DNA of 48,098 nucleotides from Syntrophomonadaceae bacterium (lineage in GTDB: Bacteria > Bacillota > Syntrophomonadia > Syntrophomonadales > Syntrophomonadaceae): positions 1-48,098 of the forward strand of contig JAAYZA010000198.1 of assembly GCA_012515055.1 (NCBI GenBank). Reading direction: 5' to 3'. How positions within the stretch are numbered: the first letter of the stretch is position 1; each line of letters opens with the position of its first letter. This document shows, in pieces, positions 1 through 11,257 of this stretch. The notes below the pieces were generated by a model, which did not search any database, was not told the origin of the DNA, and worked only from the letters and a program-made list of their open reading frames with translations. Both the position numbers and the translations under genes were made by a program.

Positions 1-120
1 AAGCGGAGCCGCAGGGGAGACAAAGGGTCTGTCCCTATGGCGAGCTCAGCGGCCAACGAAAAGGAGACAAGTGAAACGTCCCCCTGTCTCCCCCGGCCCC
101 TTTCTGCTTTCAACTGCTCT
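1..120. repeat. Possible REP/RAYT-like palindromic repeat remnant at window edge
   Basis: GGGGAGACA (15-23) is inverted as TGTCTCCCC (85-93); internal AGGG-tctgt-CCCT; no coding content. Confidence 0.35.
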
Positions 121-121
121 C

Positions 122-736
122 TTAAGAGAGGGTATTGACACCGGCGGCATACAAGGGGCCGCGGAAGCTCAAATGATATAGAATAGAGGCCATTTCCCGG
201 GGAGTTTCCCGCTGCTCCTTTTCCAGCCAATGCTGAATGACTCCCAAATGGGCAGATATCAGATAAATGACCAGGTAATCACCGGGGACTAATAAATTAT
301 CTTTTTTGATATGTACGGAGAGTTCTTTTTCAAACAAATTGCTCCAAATAATATTTTTGAACTGCTCCTGAAATGATAAATCACCTTTCATGCTTAAAAA
401 GGCCCTTATCAATGAGGCGTTTTGATCGAAATATTCGAATAAAGAAACCATGAAAAGGGGGGGATTATTTGAATTGACATATTCTTTAATAACCAGCGAA
501 TTCGATTGGAGGAGCAGAGCCTGGCATTCTTCCATGATATCCCCGACGGTTTTTTCCAATAAATCGGTTTTATCCTGATAATGAAGGTAAAAGGTCCCGC
601 GATTGATATTGGCTTTCCTGGTTATATCCTTTACTGTTACGGCGTCAATGCCTTTTTCTTCGATCAGGGTTACCAATGCCTCGAGTATGACCTGTTTGGT
701 GCGGATTACGCGGCGGTCTTCTTTACGGTCTTTCAT
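122..736 (-). CDS. TetR/AcrR family transcriptional regulator
   Basis: N-terminal HTH: ILEALVTLIEEKGIDAVTVKDITRKANINRGTFYLHYQDKTDLL. Confidence 0.93.
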   Translation of the reverse strand: MKDRKEDRRVIRTKQVILEALVTLIEEKGIDAVTVKDITRKANINRGTFYLHYQDKTDLLEKTVGDIMEECQALLLQSNSLVIKEYVNSNNPPLFMVSLFEYFDQNASLIRAFLSMKGDLSFQEQFKNIIWSNLFEKELSVHIKKDNLLVPGDYLVIYLISAHLGVIQHWLEKEQRETPREMASILYHLSFRGPLYAAGVNTLS

Positions 737-825
737 AATGATCCCTTTCTTGATGATTGATAAAAATATCCGGCCTTATGGACACCGGAACTGCTTTTGT
801 TGATAAAAGGTCATTTCTATCCATC

Positions 826-852
826 ATGTTCATTGCAAGTCTTGGTGAACAT
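826..852. promoter_or_regulatory. Candidate operator (ATGTTCA-N13-TGAACAT) in the divergent tetR/ABC intergenic region
   Basis: Perfect 7-bp inverted arms between divergent genes. Confidence 0.35.
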
Positions 853-927
853 AATTATAATAACACTTAGAAAGATAATCAACACAATGTGCATTTTAAT
901 CAAACCAAATAGAATTTATACAAGGTT

Positions 928-1719
928 GTGTTTGCACTGTTTTTAAATATCTGGAAAAGCTCCCGGTCTGATGTGGAGTGGACGGAAACCGATAAGGATT
1001 GCATCGTCCTGACGGGCATCAATAAATATTTTGATGATAAACAGGTTTTAAAGGATATAAACCTGCGGATTCCTTACGGGCAGATATTCGGGCTGCTGGG
1101 ACCCTCGGGCTGCGGGAAAACCACTTTAGTCAGAATCATAGCGGGGATTTTAAAACTGGAGGCTGGAGAGGTCAGCGTTTTGGGTCATAAGATGCCCCAA
1201 TTGGAAGTGCTGGATAAAATCGGTTACATGGCTCAAACAGATGCTTTGTATATGAATCTTTCCGGCCGGGAGAACCTGCATTTCTTCGGCTCGCTTTACA
1301 GCATGAAAAAAGAGGCACTTAAAGCCAGGATCGATGCAGTAATGCAAAGGCTCAGCTTATATCAGGATCTGGACAAGGAAGTGCAGGCCTATTCGGGGGG
1401 GATGAAGCGCCGCCTGTCTCTGGCGGCAGCTATTTTACATGAGCCTCCCTTGCTGCTCCTGGATGAACCTACAGTGGGGATCGACCCTCTGCTGCGTCAG
1501 GATATCTGGCGGGAACTCCATGATTTAGCGGCGCTGGGTGCCACCATGATCGTCACCACCCATGTAATGGATGAGGCCGAGAAATGTGACCAAATAGCTC
1601 TGATGCGGGAGGGAAGTATCATTGCCCGGGGTTCCTCCCGGGAATTGCAGGAGCGGATCGGGGCCCGGACCCTGGAAGAAGCTTTTATTCATTATGGGGG
1701 GGGACCGAATGAGGGTTAA
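928..1719 (+). CDS. ABC transporter ATP-binding protein (exact start uncertain, GTG at 928 or downstream)
   Basis: Walker A GPSGCGKTT, signature YSGGMKRR, Walker B LLLLDEPTVGID. Confidence 0.93.
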   Translation: MFALFLNIWKSSRSDVEWTETDKDCIVLTGINKYFDDKQVLKDINLRIPYGQIFGLLGPSGCGKTTLVRIIAGILKLEAGEVSVLGHKMPQLEVLDKIGYMAQTDALYMNLSGRENLHFFGSLYSMKKEALKARIDAVMQRLSLYQDLDKEVQAYSGGMKRRLSLAAAILHEPPLLLLDEPTVGIDPLLRQDIWRELHDLAALGATMIVTTHVMDEAEKCDQIALMREGSIIARGSSRELQERIGARTLEEAFIHYGGGPNEG

Positions 1720-2725
1720 AGCTTTAACTTTGCGGATCCTGACTCAATTGCGCCATGATAAGCGGACACTGGCTTTGATGGTTATGGCTCCGCTCTTGAT
1801 GCTTACCTTGCTGTACTTCGTTTTTAATGCCATGGGCAGTTCGGTGACAATAGCGGTGGTTAATGCCCCGGAGAGTTATATCAGCAATCTGGAAAGCAAT
1901 AATGTTTTCGTCCTGCGTTATGATGCGGCAGAGGCCCGGCGGGCTCTGGAGACCGGGGAGGCTGTGGCATCTGTTGATATTACCAGCGGCAAAGCCTATA
2001 TCGAAATCGATGGCAGTAAACCGCTGGATGTTAATAAGGCTCTGATGGCCATAGAATTGGCTCAGAAACCGATGGGCCAGGTTCGTAACGATTTGCGTTC
2101 CGAAGTATTCTACCTGTATGGATATGAGGATGTGCCCACCTTTGATATCTACGGCGCACTTTTAATCGGGTTCATCATTTTCTTTTTTGTGTTCCTGGTG
2201 GCGGGGATTTCATTTTTGCAGGAAAGAAACGGAGGGACTCTGGAAAAACTGCTTTCTACCCCCATCAAACGCTGGGAAATCGTACTGGGTTATGTTCTGG
2301 GCTTTGGGGTAGTGACGGTATTGCAGGCTTTTGTCATCTCCTGGTTCTGTATTTATGTTTTGAACATGGTGATGGCTGGTTCTTTCCCCCTGGTCCTGCT
2401 CATTGTTCTGATAAATTCCATGGTGGCCCTGACGCTGGGGATACTGGCCTCAACAGCGGCCAACAATGAATTTCAAATGATACAGTTCATTCCGGTGGTA
2501 GTTATCCCCCAGGTCTTTTTCTGCGGCTTGTTCAACCTGCCCCATCCCTGGAACCTGGTGGAAAAACTGGTGCCATTGTACTATGTTACCGATGCCCTGA
2601 CCCTGGTGATGATAAAAGGGCAGGGATTAAAAGCCATTATTCCTGATGTGGCAGTAATATCAGGGTTTGCCCTGGTCTTTGTCCTGGTCAATATCAGATT
2701 GCTCAAGCGGTACCGCAGTATATAG
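1709..2725 (+). CDS. ABC-2 type transporter permease
   Basis: N-terminal TM, large extracytoplasmic domain, C-terminal TM cluster; starts inside end of ATPase gene (ATG 1694 or 1709). Confidence 0.9.
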   Translation: MRVKALTLRILTQLRHDKRTLALMVMAPLLMLTLLYFVFNAMGSSVTIAVVNAPESYISNLESNNVFVLRYDAAEARRALETGEAVASVDITSGKAYIEIDGSKPLDVNKALMAIELAQKPMGQVRNDLRSEVFYLYGYEDVPTFDIYGALLIGFIIFFFVFLVAGISFLQERNGGTLEKLLSTPIKRWEIVLGYVLGFGVVTVLQAFVISWFCIYVLNMVMAGSFPLVLLIVLINSMVALTLGILASTAANNEFQMIQFIPVVVIPQVFFCGLFNLPHPWNLVEKLVPLYYVTDALTLVMIKGQGLKAIIPDVAVISGFALVFVLVNIRLLKRYRSI

Positions 2726-2766
2726 GGGTCACAGATGGGAAAAAAACTTAAATGGGGGAATTGTCG

Positions 2767-3768
2767 ATGAAAAAATCGATTCTGGCTATAGGTCTGGCAT
2801 TTTTATTATTGGTTCTAAGCAGTGGATGTTCCGGCGGCAAGGACCTGGAAATTATGGGGATAGTGGAAACTTCAATCATTTCCCATTACAGCGAGGTGGC
2901 GGGTAAAATCATCGCAATGCCTCTGGAACTGGGGCAGGAGGTCAAAGCCGGGGATATTATAGCCGTAATTGATGACAGCGGGGGAAAATATTCCCTGGAG
3001 CAGCTGGAAGCCGTTGCCGCCAAAAAACAAGCCTTGCTGGAGGAAGCTCTGGAAGGGGCAGATACGGAACTGATCAGGCAGGGAGAAAACAATGTCCTGC
3101 TGGCGGAAAAAGCCCTGGAGAGTGCACAGCTGAATAATGATCTGGTGCAAAGGGCTTATCAAAGGGCTGAGGAATTATTTGCGGCCGGGGGCCTGGCGGA
3201 GTCGGCCTGGGAGGAAGCCCGGTATAAATCAGAGCAATCGACTATCGATATAAATATCAAACAGGCCCAGCTGGATAATGCCCGGCAGCAGCTGGCGATC
3301 CTGTACAGGGGTGCTAAAAAGGTTCAAATCGAGGCTCTGCAGGCGGAGATCGACCTGACTAGCAGTCAGATAAAGCAGATCAAAGAGAACCTGGAAAAAT
3401 ATGAAATTACTGCCCTGGCGGATGGAACTGTGATAAGCCGCAATTATCTGCTGGGGAATATGGTGGCGGCCGGATATAATATTGCCGATATTGCGTCTAA
3501 GAGTGATAAATATCTGCTGGCTTATCTGCCGGAGAAATATTTGCCGGATATCGGCTATGGGCAGGAGGTATTAATAAAAAATGGTAATGAAGAGTATGAA
3601 GGCATAATAAGTTATATAGACAGCAAGGCTCAGTATACACCGAAAGAAATGCAGACAGCAGCCAACAAAAACCAGGACACAGTAAAGATCAAAGTCCGCT
3701 TTAAGGAGGATAATCCTTTGAAAATAGGGGAAAAAGCGAAATTGGTTCTGAAGAAAGCTGCCGATTGA
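2767..3768 (+). CDS. HlyD/membrane-fusion family efflux lipoprotein
   Basis: Lipobox LSSGCSGG; biotinyl-lipoyl-like hairpin and coiled coil; downstream of ABC genes. Confidence 0.9.
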   Translation: MKKSILAIGLAFLLLVLSSGCSGGKDLEIMGIVETSIISHYSEVAGKIIAMPLELGQEVKAGDIIAVIDDSGGKYSLEQLEAVAAKKQALLEEALEGADTELIRQGENNVLLAEKALESAQLNNDLVQRAYQRAEELFAAGGLAESAWEEARYKSEQSTIDINIKQAQLDNARQQLAILYRGAKKVQIEALQAEIDLTSSQIKQIKENLEKYEITALADGTVISRNYLLGNMVAAGYNIADIASKSDKYLLAYLPEKYLPDIGYGQEVLIKNGNEEYEGIISYIDSKAQYTPKEMQTAANKNQDTVKIKVRFKEDNPLKIGEKAKLVLKKAAD

Positions 3769-3908
3769 TGTTAGTCCTGGTTTGATTTTTCCGCAGTATA
3801 AATCCGCTGGGGGAGGTTCTGGGCAGATTTTTAAAGAGAAATATCGATTGAACTGTCTTTATGATTAAAAAACCTTGTTTTTTTCTATTTTCCGCCCCGA
3901 TAAAATTC

Positions 3909-3937
3909 TTGAGATTAAGGCGTGGATAAGCTAGGAT
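3909..3937 (+). promoter_or_regulatory. Candidate sigma-70-type promoter TTGAGA-N17-TAGGAT
   Basis: Near-consensus hexamers with 17-nt spacing upstream of the 1456-aa ORF. Confidence 0.35.
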
Positions 3938-4023
3938 GATGTCAACATGTTAACTATACTTACCAGTGTTCTTTGTTTGCCTTGGTCCTGCTCCGGAAAG
4001 GAGGGTAAACACAAAGGCATTTT

Positions 4024-7000
4024 GTGTTATTACATATGAAAAAATATTTGCAGATGGGTTTAGATATTGGTTCTACAACAGTTAAAATGGCGGTTTTAAA
4101 TGATGAAGGCCAGATGGTTTACAGTAAATACCGACGTCATTTTGCCGATGTTAAAAATACCATTGCTGATCTGCTGGAGGAAGCATACGAATTTTTCCCC
4201 CGCCAGAAGGTAACAGTCCTGGTTACTGGTTCGGCGGGTCTTTCTGTTTCCAAATGGCTGGAGGTGGATTTTATCCAGGAAGTGATTGCCTTAAGCCATG
4301 CCATCGAATATTACCTGCCCCAGACGGATGTAGCCATTGAACTGGGGGGTGAGGATGCCAAAATCACCTATTATTATGACGGTCTGGAACAGCGCATGAA
4401 TGGTACCTGCGCCGGGGGCACCGGTGCTTTCATCGATCAGATGGCATCTTTGTTGCATACTGATGCCCAGGGACTTGATGAGCTGGCTGCCCGGCATAAG
4501 ACCATTTATCCCATTGCAGCCCGCTGCGGGGTTTTTGCCAAAAGTGATATCCAGCCTTTATTGAATGAAGGCGCCGCCCGGGAAGATATTGCTGCCTCAG
4601 TTTTTCAATCCGTGGTCAACCAGACCATCAGCGGTCTGGCCTGCGGCAAGCCTATCAAAGGGAAGGTGGCTTTCCTGGGAGGACCTTTGTTCTTTTTGCC
4701 CCAGCTGCAGGTAAGATTCAAAGAAACTTTAAATTTAAATGATGAAGAGGCTCTGTTTCCGCCAGATGCCCAGTTTTTTGTGGCCATGGGAGCAGCTCTG
4801 GCTTCTGCTGAACTCAAGCCAGTCCATTATAGATCCATTATCAAGCGGCTGCCTGCTTTCAGGCTGAATACCGGTGATGAGATCCGCAAATTAGAGCCTT
4901 TGTTTGCCAGTGAGGAAGAATACCATGACTTTCAGGCCCGCCACAGTCTGGAGAAGGTCCAGCGGGCTGATATGAAAACTTTCACCGGTGAATGTTATCT
5001 GGGGATCGATGCTGGTTCGACTACCAGCAAGGCGGCCTTGATCGATGGAGAGGGGCGTCTGCTCTATTCCTGGTATGGAAGCAATGAAGGCAGTCCCGTC
5101 CATTCGGCAGTTAAAATTTTAAAAGATTTATATTCCCAGCTGAATCCGGAAGCCAGAATCGTCTATTCGGCTGTTACCGGTTATGGGGAGGGGCTGATCA
5201 AAGCGGCCCTGGGCATTGATATCGGTGAGATCGAAACCGTTGCTCATTACACGGGGGCCAAACATTTCCTCCCCGGGGTGGATTTCATACTGGATATCGG
5301 CGGACAGGACATGAAATGCATGCTGATAAGGGATGGAGTCATTGACCGCATCATGCTCAATGAGGCCTGCTCTTCCGGCTGCGGGTCATTCATCGAAACT
5401 TTTGCTTATTCCCTTAATATGTCGGTGGAAGATTTTGCCCGGGAGGCTCTGGGAGCCAGCGAGCCCTCGGATCTGGGTTCCCGCTGTACAGTTTTTATGA
5501 ACTCCAAGGTCAAGCAGGCCCAGAAAGAAGGAGCAACTGTCGGTGATATTTCTGCCGGACTGTCTTATTCAGTGATAAAAAACGCTCTGTACAAGGTGAT
5601 AAAGATCAGGGACCCCGAACAGCTGGGGGAAAAACTGGTTGTCCAGGGGGGCACCTTTAATAATGATTCCATCCTCAGGGCTTTTGAGAACCTGTCGGGG
5701 CGGGAAGTGACCAGACCTGATATTGCCGGTTTGATGGGGGCCTTTGGTGCGGCGCTCATAGCCCGCAATAAATACCGGCCGGGGAAAATAACTACCATGC
5801 TGGACAGTGTCGGACTCAAGGATTTTACTATTACCAATAGTATGAGAAGATGCGGCGCCTGTACCAACAATTGCCTGCTGACCATCAGCAGATTCCAGGA
5901 TGGACGGCGTTTTGTTTCCGGCAACCGCTGTGAGAAAGCCTGGGGGGGCACTAAAAAAGAGCAGGAACTGCCCAATCTGTTTGACTATAAATTCCAGCGG
6001 CTTTTCGGCTATGTGCCCCGCGAGCGGGAAGATGCTCCCCGGGGGGCCATCGGTATACCCCGAGTATTAAATATGTATGAAAATTATCCCTTCTGGTTTA
6101 CTTTTTTTGACCAGCTGGGTTTTCAGGTTATCCTGTCACCAACTTCCAACAAAGAGCTTTACGAATTGGGGCATGAGACCATCCCCTCTGAATCGGCCTG
6201 CTATCCGGCCAAGATTGTCCATGGGCACATCGCTGCCCTGATCAAAGCCGGGGTGAAAACCATTTTTTATCCTTCCATCATCTTTGAACGGCAGGAACAG
6301 GAAGGGGCGGCCAATCATTTTAACTGTCCCATGGTCATCTCCTATCCGGATGTACTTAAAAACAATATGGACGTGCTGGCCGATCCGGAGATAAATTATA
6401 TGAATCCCTTCCTGCCCTATGACAACAGGAAACGTCTGGGGCAAAGGCTTTATGAAGAACTGGCTCCTCTGGGCCTTTCCCGCCGGGAGATCAAAAAGGC
6501 TCTGGCTGCTGCCTGGGCCGAGGATGAGAAGTTTAAAGCCGACATCCGGGCTAAAGGTGAGGAAACCCTGCGTTATCTGGAGGAAACCGGGCAAAAGGGC
6601 ATTGTCCTGGCGGGACGGCCCTATCATATCGACCCGGAGATCCATCACGGCATACCGGAGCTCATCAATCAGTATGGGATGGCGGTTTTGACCGAGGATT
6701 CCGTCGCCTGGATGGGAGAGGTGGAAAGGCCGCTGCGGGTGGTTGACCAATGGATGTATCATTCCCGGCTGTACGCGGCAGCCAGTTTTGTAGCGGAAAG
6801 AGAAGATCTGGAATTGATTCAGCTTAATTCTTTTGGCTGCGGGCTGGATGCGGTCACCACTGATCAGGTGGAGGAGATCCTGCACCAGCAGGGGAAAATC
6901 TATACGGTTTTAAAAATTGACGAAGGCAGCAATCTGGGGGCAGCCCGCATAAGGATACGTTCCTTGCAGGCGGCCATTGAGGAGCGGGAGGAAGACGGCT

Positions 7001-8394
7001 TCAAGCCGCATCGGATCATAGAACCGCTTCAGCGGCGGCTTTTTACCCGGGAAATGAAAAAACAGCATACCATTCTCTGCCCGCAAATGGCGCCGCTGCA
7101 TTTTGAATTTTTGGAACCGGCTTTCAGAAGTGAGGGCTATCAGGTCAAACTGCTGGAAGAGGCCCGGCCTGCTGCCATTGACGAAGGCTTGCGCTATATA
7201 AACAATGATGCCTGTTATCCCACTATCATTGTGGTGGGTCAGCTTATTGAAGCCTTAAAATCCGGCCAGTATGACCTGAATAACACTTCGGTGGTCATGT
7301 CCCAGACCGGAGGAGGATGCCGGGCTACCAATTATATTGGTTTACTGCGCAAGGCCATGGCGGAGGCGGGGTTTGAAAATATACCGGTCATATCGGCCAA
7401 TATCGCCGGAATGGAAAAGAACCCCGGTTTTACATTGTCCTGGGGACTGATTAAAAAAGCCGTTATGGCACTGATATATGGAGATTTATTGATGCGGGTC
7501 CTTTACCGGGTCAGGCCCTATGAAAAGATTCCCGGCTCCGCCAATCTGCTCCATCGCAAATGGACGGAAAAAGCTGCGGCCCAGATCGTAACCGGGGATA
7601 GTAAAGTCTTTGATCAGTATATAAGAGAGATCATCCGGGACTTTGACTGTCTGGAAATCAATGAAGGAAGAAAACCCCGGGTGGGCGTGGTGGGAGAAAT
7701 ACTGGTCAAATATCATCCCACCGCCAATAATAATGTGGTGGGAGTTATCGAGTCTGAAGGGGCGGAAGCAGTGGTGCCGGATATGCTGGATTTCTTCCTG
7801 TATTCACTGGCCGATCCCATCTATCATTATGAAACACTGGCCGGCACCCGCAGTAAAAAGATACTGGCCCAGCTGTATATCCACCTGCTGGAGAAATCCC
7901 GCCGCAATATGGTGGAAGCATTACAAAACAGCCAGCGTTTCAGTGCCCCCATCCCCATTGAAGAAATGGCGGAACTGGCCAAACCCATCCTGCAGCTGGG
8001 GCATCATACCGGTGAAGGCTGGTTTTTGACAGCGGAAATGATCGAATTGATCAAAAGCGGCACACCCAACATAATCTGTGTGCAGCCCTTTGCCTGTCTG
8101 CCCAACCATGTAACCGGCAAGGGCATGATGAGGGCTATTAAGAAACATTATCCCCAGGCCAATATCACAGCGGTTGACTATGACCCCGGGGCCAGTGAAG
8201 TAAACCAGCTTAACCGGATCAAGCTGATGCTGGCGGTGGCTTTTAAAAACCTTCGAGCCGAAGAGGAGTATAAGGGAGCAGTCCTGCCCGCTAAAAAGGG
8301 ACCAGGGCCTGGTTCTGGAGAAGCAATTAGAATAAAGCCGGGGCCGAAGCCGGGGCCGATAAGAGTGACCAAAAACGGTATAGCCCAGGATTAA
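4024..8394 (+). CDS. Acyl-CoA dehydratase activase / 2-hydroxyglutaryl-CoA dehydratase-type multidomain protein (two ASKHA domains + DUF2229-like + HgdB/double-cubane-like)
   Basis: Two ASKHA starts ([30 protein letters not shown]), C-A/S-G-G/C-G cluster motifs, [31 protein letters not shown]. Confidence 0.9.
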   Translation: MLLHMKKYLQMGLDIGSTTVKMAVLNDEGQMVYSKYRRHFADVKNTIADLLEEAYEFFPRQKVTVLVTGSAGLSVSKWLEVDFIQEVIALSHAIEYYLPQTDVAIELGGEDAKITYYYDGLEQRMNGTCAGGTGAFIDQMASLLHTDAQGLDELAARHKTIYPIAARCGVFAKSDIQPLLNEGAAREDIAASVFQSVVNQTISGLACGKPIKGKVAFLGGPLFFLPQLQVRFKETLNLNDEEALFPPDAQFFVAMGAALASAELKPVHYRSIIKRLPAFRLNTGDEIRKLEPLFASEEEYHDFQARHSLEKVQRADMKTFTGECYLGIDAGSTTSKAALIDGEGRLLYSWYGSNEGSPVHSAVKILKDLYSQLNPEARIVYSAVTGYGEGLIKAALGIDIGEIETVAHYTGAKHFLPGVDFILDIGGQDMKCMLIRDGVIDRIMLNEACSSGCGSFIETFAYSLNMSVEDFAREALGASEPSDLGSRCTVFMNSKVKQAQKEGATVGDISAGLSYSVIKNALYKVIKIRDPEQLGEKLVVQGGTFNNDSILRAFENLSGREVTRPDIAGLMGAFGAALIARNKYRPGKITTMLDSVGLKDFTITNSMRRCGACTNNCLLTISRFQDGRRFVSGNRCEKAWGGTKKEQELPNLFDYKFQRLFGYVPREREDAPRGAIGIPRVLNMYENYPFWFTFFDQLGFQVILSPTSNKELYELGHETIPSESACYPAKIVHGHIAALIKAGVKTIFYPSIIFERQEQEGAANHFNCPMVISYPDVLKNNMDVLADPEINYMNPFLPYDNRKRLGQRLYEELAPLGLSRREIKKALAAAWAEDEKFKADIRAKGEETLRYLEETGQKGIVLAGRPYHIDPEIHHGIPELINQYGMAVLTEDSVAWMGEVERPLRVVDQWMYHSRLYAAASFVAEREDLELIQLNSFGCGLDAVTTDQVEEILHQQGKIYTVLKIDEGSNLGAARIRIRSLQAAIEEREEDGFKPHRIIEPLQRRLFTREMKKQHTILCPQMAPLHFEFLEPAFRSEGYQVKLLEEARPAAIDEGLRYINNDACYPTIIVVGQLIEALKSGQYDLNNTSVVMSQTGGGCRATNYIGLLRKAMAEAGFENIPVISANIAGMEKNPGFTLSWGLIKKAVMALIYGDLLMRVLYRVRPYEKIPGSANLLHRKWTEKAAAQIVTGDSKVFDQYIREIIRDFDCLEINEGRKPRVGVVGEILVKYHPTANNNVVGVIESEGAEAVVPDMLDFFLYSLADPIYHYETLAGTRSKKILAQLYIHLLEKSRRNMVEALQNSQRFSAPIPIEEMAELAKPILQLGHHTGEGWFLTAEMIELIKSGTPNIICVQPFACLPNHVTGKGMMRAIKKHYPQANITAVDYDPGASEVNQLNRIKLMLAVAFKNLRAEEEYKGAVLPAKKGPGPGSGEAIRIKPGPKPGPIRVTKNGIAQD

Positions 8395-8442
8395 TAAATA
8401 TTGTTCATGACCGGGCCGAGTTTTATGGGGGGATGAATCTGA

Positions 8443-9870
8443 ATGGATAATTATTTGCTGATCAATCTAATCCTTTCCCTGGTGGTAATAATTTTACTGG
8501 CGGCGGTCCTGGTCCGGACCGGCAGCAATAAGAAAAATCAGCAGCTGCAGCAGGATCTGCAGGCATTGCAAAAAAACAATGAACGCCTGGAAAACACCAT
8601 CCGGCAAGAAATAAGGAGCAATCGGGAAGAAAGCAGTTTGACCGCGCAAAAGGGCCGGGAAGAACAGGCGGCCTCTTTGCAGAAGCTGAATGAATCCCTT
8701 TTAAACCGCATTCATCAAAATGCCGAATTGCAAAACGATCAGCTGGGCAGTTTCTCCAAACGACTGGGGGAGCTTACCCATGCTAATGAACAGCGCCTGG
8801 AAACAGTGCGGCACACCATCAATGAACAATTGGCGGATTTTTCCCGTCAGTTGGGGAATCTTACCCAGAGCAATGAACAAAAAATTGAAACAGTGAGACA
8901 GACACTGGAAGACAGGCTGAAGTTCCTGCAGGAGGATAACAGCAAAAAGCTGGAACAGATGCGGGCCACTGTTGATGAAAAACTCCATGCCACACTGGAA
9001 AAAAGGCTGGGTGAATCCTTCCAGCAGGTCAGTGAAAGACTGGAACAGGTCCACCAGGGTTTGGGGGAGATGCAGGTACTGGCAGCCGGAGTGGGAGACC
9101 TAAAAAAGGTCATGACCAATGTGAAGACCCGGGGTACATGGGGAGAAATCCAGCTGGGCAATATTCTGGAGATGATCCTTACCCCCGAGCAATATGACTG
9201 TAATGTGGCCACCAAACCGGGCAGCAATGACCGGGTGGAATTTGCCATCCGTCTGCCGGGGCAAAGGGAATCCGGCGAACCTCTGTGGCTGCCCGTCGAT
9301 TCCAAATTCCCGGTGGAGGACTTTCAGCGTTTCCTCGATGCCTGTGAGGAAGGGGATAAAGAGGCAGCGGATAAAGCCGGCAAACAGATGGAAAACCGGA
9401 TCAAAGCCCAGGCTAAAGATATAAAGGAAAAATATGTGGATCCGCCTCATACCACTGATTTTGCTATCCTTTTTCTGCCAACTGAGAGCCTTTATGCCGA
9501 AGCGGCACGCCGCCCGGGTCTGCTGGAAACACTGCAGCAGGATTACCGGGTGAATATCACCGGTCCCAGTACCATGGCCGCTTTGCTTAACAGTTTGTCC
9601 CTGGGTTTTAAAACACTGGCGATAGAGAAGCGTTCCAGTGAAGTTTGGACACTTTTAGGTCAGGTGAAAACTGAGTTTGGAAAGTTTGGGGAAGTGCTGG
9701 ACAAAACCAGGAAAAAACTTCAGGAGGCCAGCAACCAGATCGACTATGCTGAGGTGAGGACCCGGGCTATTGAGAGAAAACTCCGGAATGTGGAGGAACT
9801 TCCTCTGGATGAGGAATATATTCGCGGGATCACTGACGCTGCCGACGAGGAAGAATCGACGGAGAATTAA
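8443..9870 (+). CDS. rmuC: DNA recombination protein RmuC
   Basis: N-terminal TM, coiled coil, KTRGTWGEIQLGNILE and FLPTESLYAEA motifs. Confidence 0.93.
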   Translation: MDNYLLINLILSLVVIILLAAVLVRTGSNKKNQQLQQDLQALQKNNERLENTIRQEIRSNREESSLTAQKGREEQAASLQKLNESLLNRIHQNAELQNDQLGSFSKRLGELTHANEQRLETVRHTINEQLADFSRQLGNLTQSNEQKIETVRQTLEDRLKFLQEDNSKKLEQMRATVDEKLHATLEKRLGESFQQVSERLEQVHQGLGEMQVLAAGVGDLKKVMTNVKTRGTWGEIQLGNILEMILTPEQYDCNVATKPGSNDRVEFAIRLPGQRESGEPLWLPVDSKFPVEDFQRFLDACEEGDKEAADKAGKQMENRIKAQAKDIKEKYVDPPHTTDFAILFLPTESLYAEAARRPGLLETLQQDYRVNITGPSTMAALLNSLSLGFKTLAIEKRSSEVWTLLGQVKTEFGKFGEVLDKTRKKLQEASNQIDYAEVRTRAIERKLRNVEELPLDEEYIRGITDAADEEESTEN

Positions 9871-9952
9871 TGTCCCCGCAGTTTTTTATATTGGCGAATA
9901 ATTTTTGGGGTATCTTCCCCCTGCGGCATATCATCTGAGCAGCGGCCGGATA

Positions 9953-10876
9953 TCAGCAGATGATGTTTAAGACCCCGGGCAAAAGGGAGAATTCTGCATC
10001 CAGAACACCGGGCTGTTCACCGTCGATATCCAGTAAGGCCCGATCCCTGGAAACAGCCCTGACCGTGGTGCCTTGCATGAATCTGACTTCGGGAAACTGG
10101 CCATGGGCTCCTTTATATATCGAGGGCAGGCATCTCAGCAATTTCCACTTTTTCAATCCTTCGATAAGAACTATCTCAAAAACACCATCATCTAATACTG
10201 CCTGGGGGGCTATCTGCATACTGCCGCCAAAATATTGCCCATTGGCAACGGCGGCCATTGTCGCCGGACCTTCATAAACCAATTTACCGTCGATTTCCAG
10301 TGACAGCTGAAAAGATTCAAATTGTATCAAGGCCATTATGGTTCCATAGAGAAATGAAAGAAAACCGCCAAAGAATTTGCTGGTCCGATTGACCCTTTCC
10401 ACTACGGCGCCGTCCATGCCAAAACCGGCTATGTTCACGAAATAACGCTGAGTCGGTTTTCCGTCATTATCAATAAAATGCAGCTGGCCCACATCTATTT
10501 TGCGGGCCTCTCCCCGTCCCAGGATCTGGCAGGCTTCTTTATAATCTCCCGGGTAGTTCAGGGTCCGGATAAAGTCTCCGCCGGTACCCCCGGGGATGAT
10601 CCCCAATCGGACTTCCGGATTGATCATTTTATCATCGGCAAAAAACCCATTGACAACTTCATTCAAAGTACCGTCGCCGCCCACGGAAATGATGGTATCA
10701 TAGCCATCCCGGAGTGCCTGGCTGGCAAAGTGGGTGGCTTCGAAACGACAGGTAGTAAAGACATCATCAAATTCCAGCCCCGCAGCCTCCAGATTTTTTT
10801 TGATATCCGGCCAGCTGATCCGGGTTTTGCCGTTGCCGGAGGCGGGATTAACGATCACCATAGTTTTCCTGGCCAT
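9953..10876 (-). CDS. Diacylglycerol/lipid kinase family protein (YegS/BmrU-like)
   Basis: VNPASGNG and GGDGTLNEVVNG motifs; GTGGDFIRTL. Confidence 0.93.
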   Translation of the reverse strand: MARKTMVIVNPASGNGKTRISWPDIKKNLEAAGLEFDDVFTTCRFEATHFASQALRDGYDTIISVGGDGTLNEVVNGFFADDKMINPEVRLGIIPGGTGGDFIRTLNYPGDYKEACQILGRGEARKIDVGQLHFIDNDGKPTQRYFVNIAGFGMDGAVVERVNRTSKFFGGFLSFLYGTIMALIQFESFQLSLEIDGKLVYEGPATMAAVANGQYFGGSMQIAPQAVLDDGVFEIVLIEGLKKWKLLRCLPSIYKGAHGQFPEVRFMQGTTVRAVSRDRALLDIDGEQPGVLDAEFSLLPGVLNIIC

Positions 10877-10897
10877 GGAAGACCTCCTTTATATTTG

Positions 10898-11257
10898 TCA
10901 GGGAATGGAGCGGGCTGCTACCAGATCTGCATCGGAACCAGCAATATTTTTCTTAATAACCTGACCAGATACTACAGGAGAATTCACTATAAGTGGTGCA
11001 ATTTCCTGCATAAAGTCGAAAATCTTCTCTTTAGGGATGGGATGTGAAGTTTTGACCGGCAAACGGCTTATAGCAGCCCCCTGTAGTTTTACAGTGCTGG
11101 TCACCATGCGCAGGGGACGCAAAAGTTCCTGGGGGGCATATTCTTTGCCCAGTTTACAATTATGTCCGGTGACTTCAGTAACTTTTCCGTCTACTTCCTT
11201 CACTGTCAGAGTGCAGCTTAAAGGGCACAGGATACAGGTTAAAATATGCTCGGCCAT
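10898..11257 (-). CDS. DUF1667 domain protein
   Basis: LTCILCPLSCTLTV...GHNCKLGKEYAPQE Cys pattern; adjacent to GlpB-like oxidoreductase. Confidence 0.88.
   Translation of the reverse strand: MAEHILTCILCPLSCTLTVKEVDGKVTEVTGHNCKLGKEYAPQELLRPLRMVTSTVKLQGAAISRLPVKTSHPIPKEKIFDFMQEIAPLIVNSPVVSGQVIKKNIAGSDADLVAARSIP

Noticed and set aside
1694-1706. G8 run at ABC ATPase/permease overlap as a frameshift site
   Set aside because: Both genes already read normally with a standard overlap; no evidence slippage is needed
6136-6885. 249-aa minus-strand ORF opposite the activase/dehydratase gene
   Set aside because: Antisense shadow ORF inside a clearly coding region; no recognisable motifs
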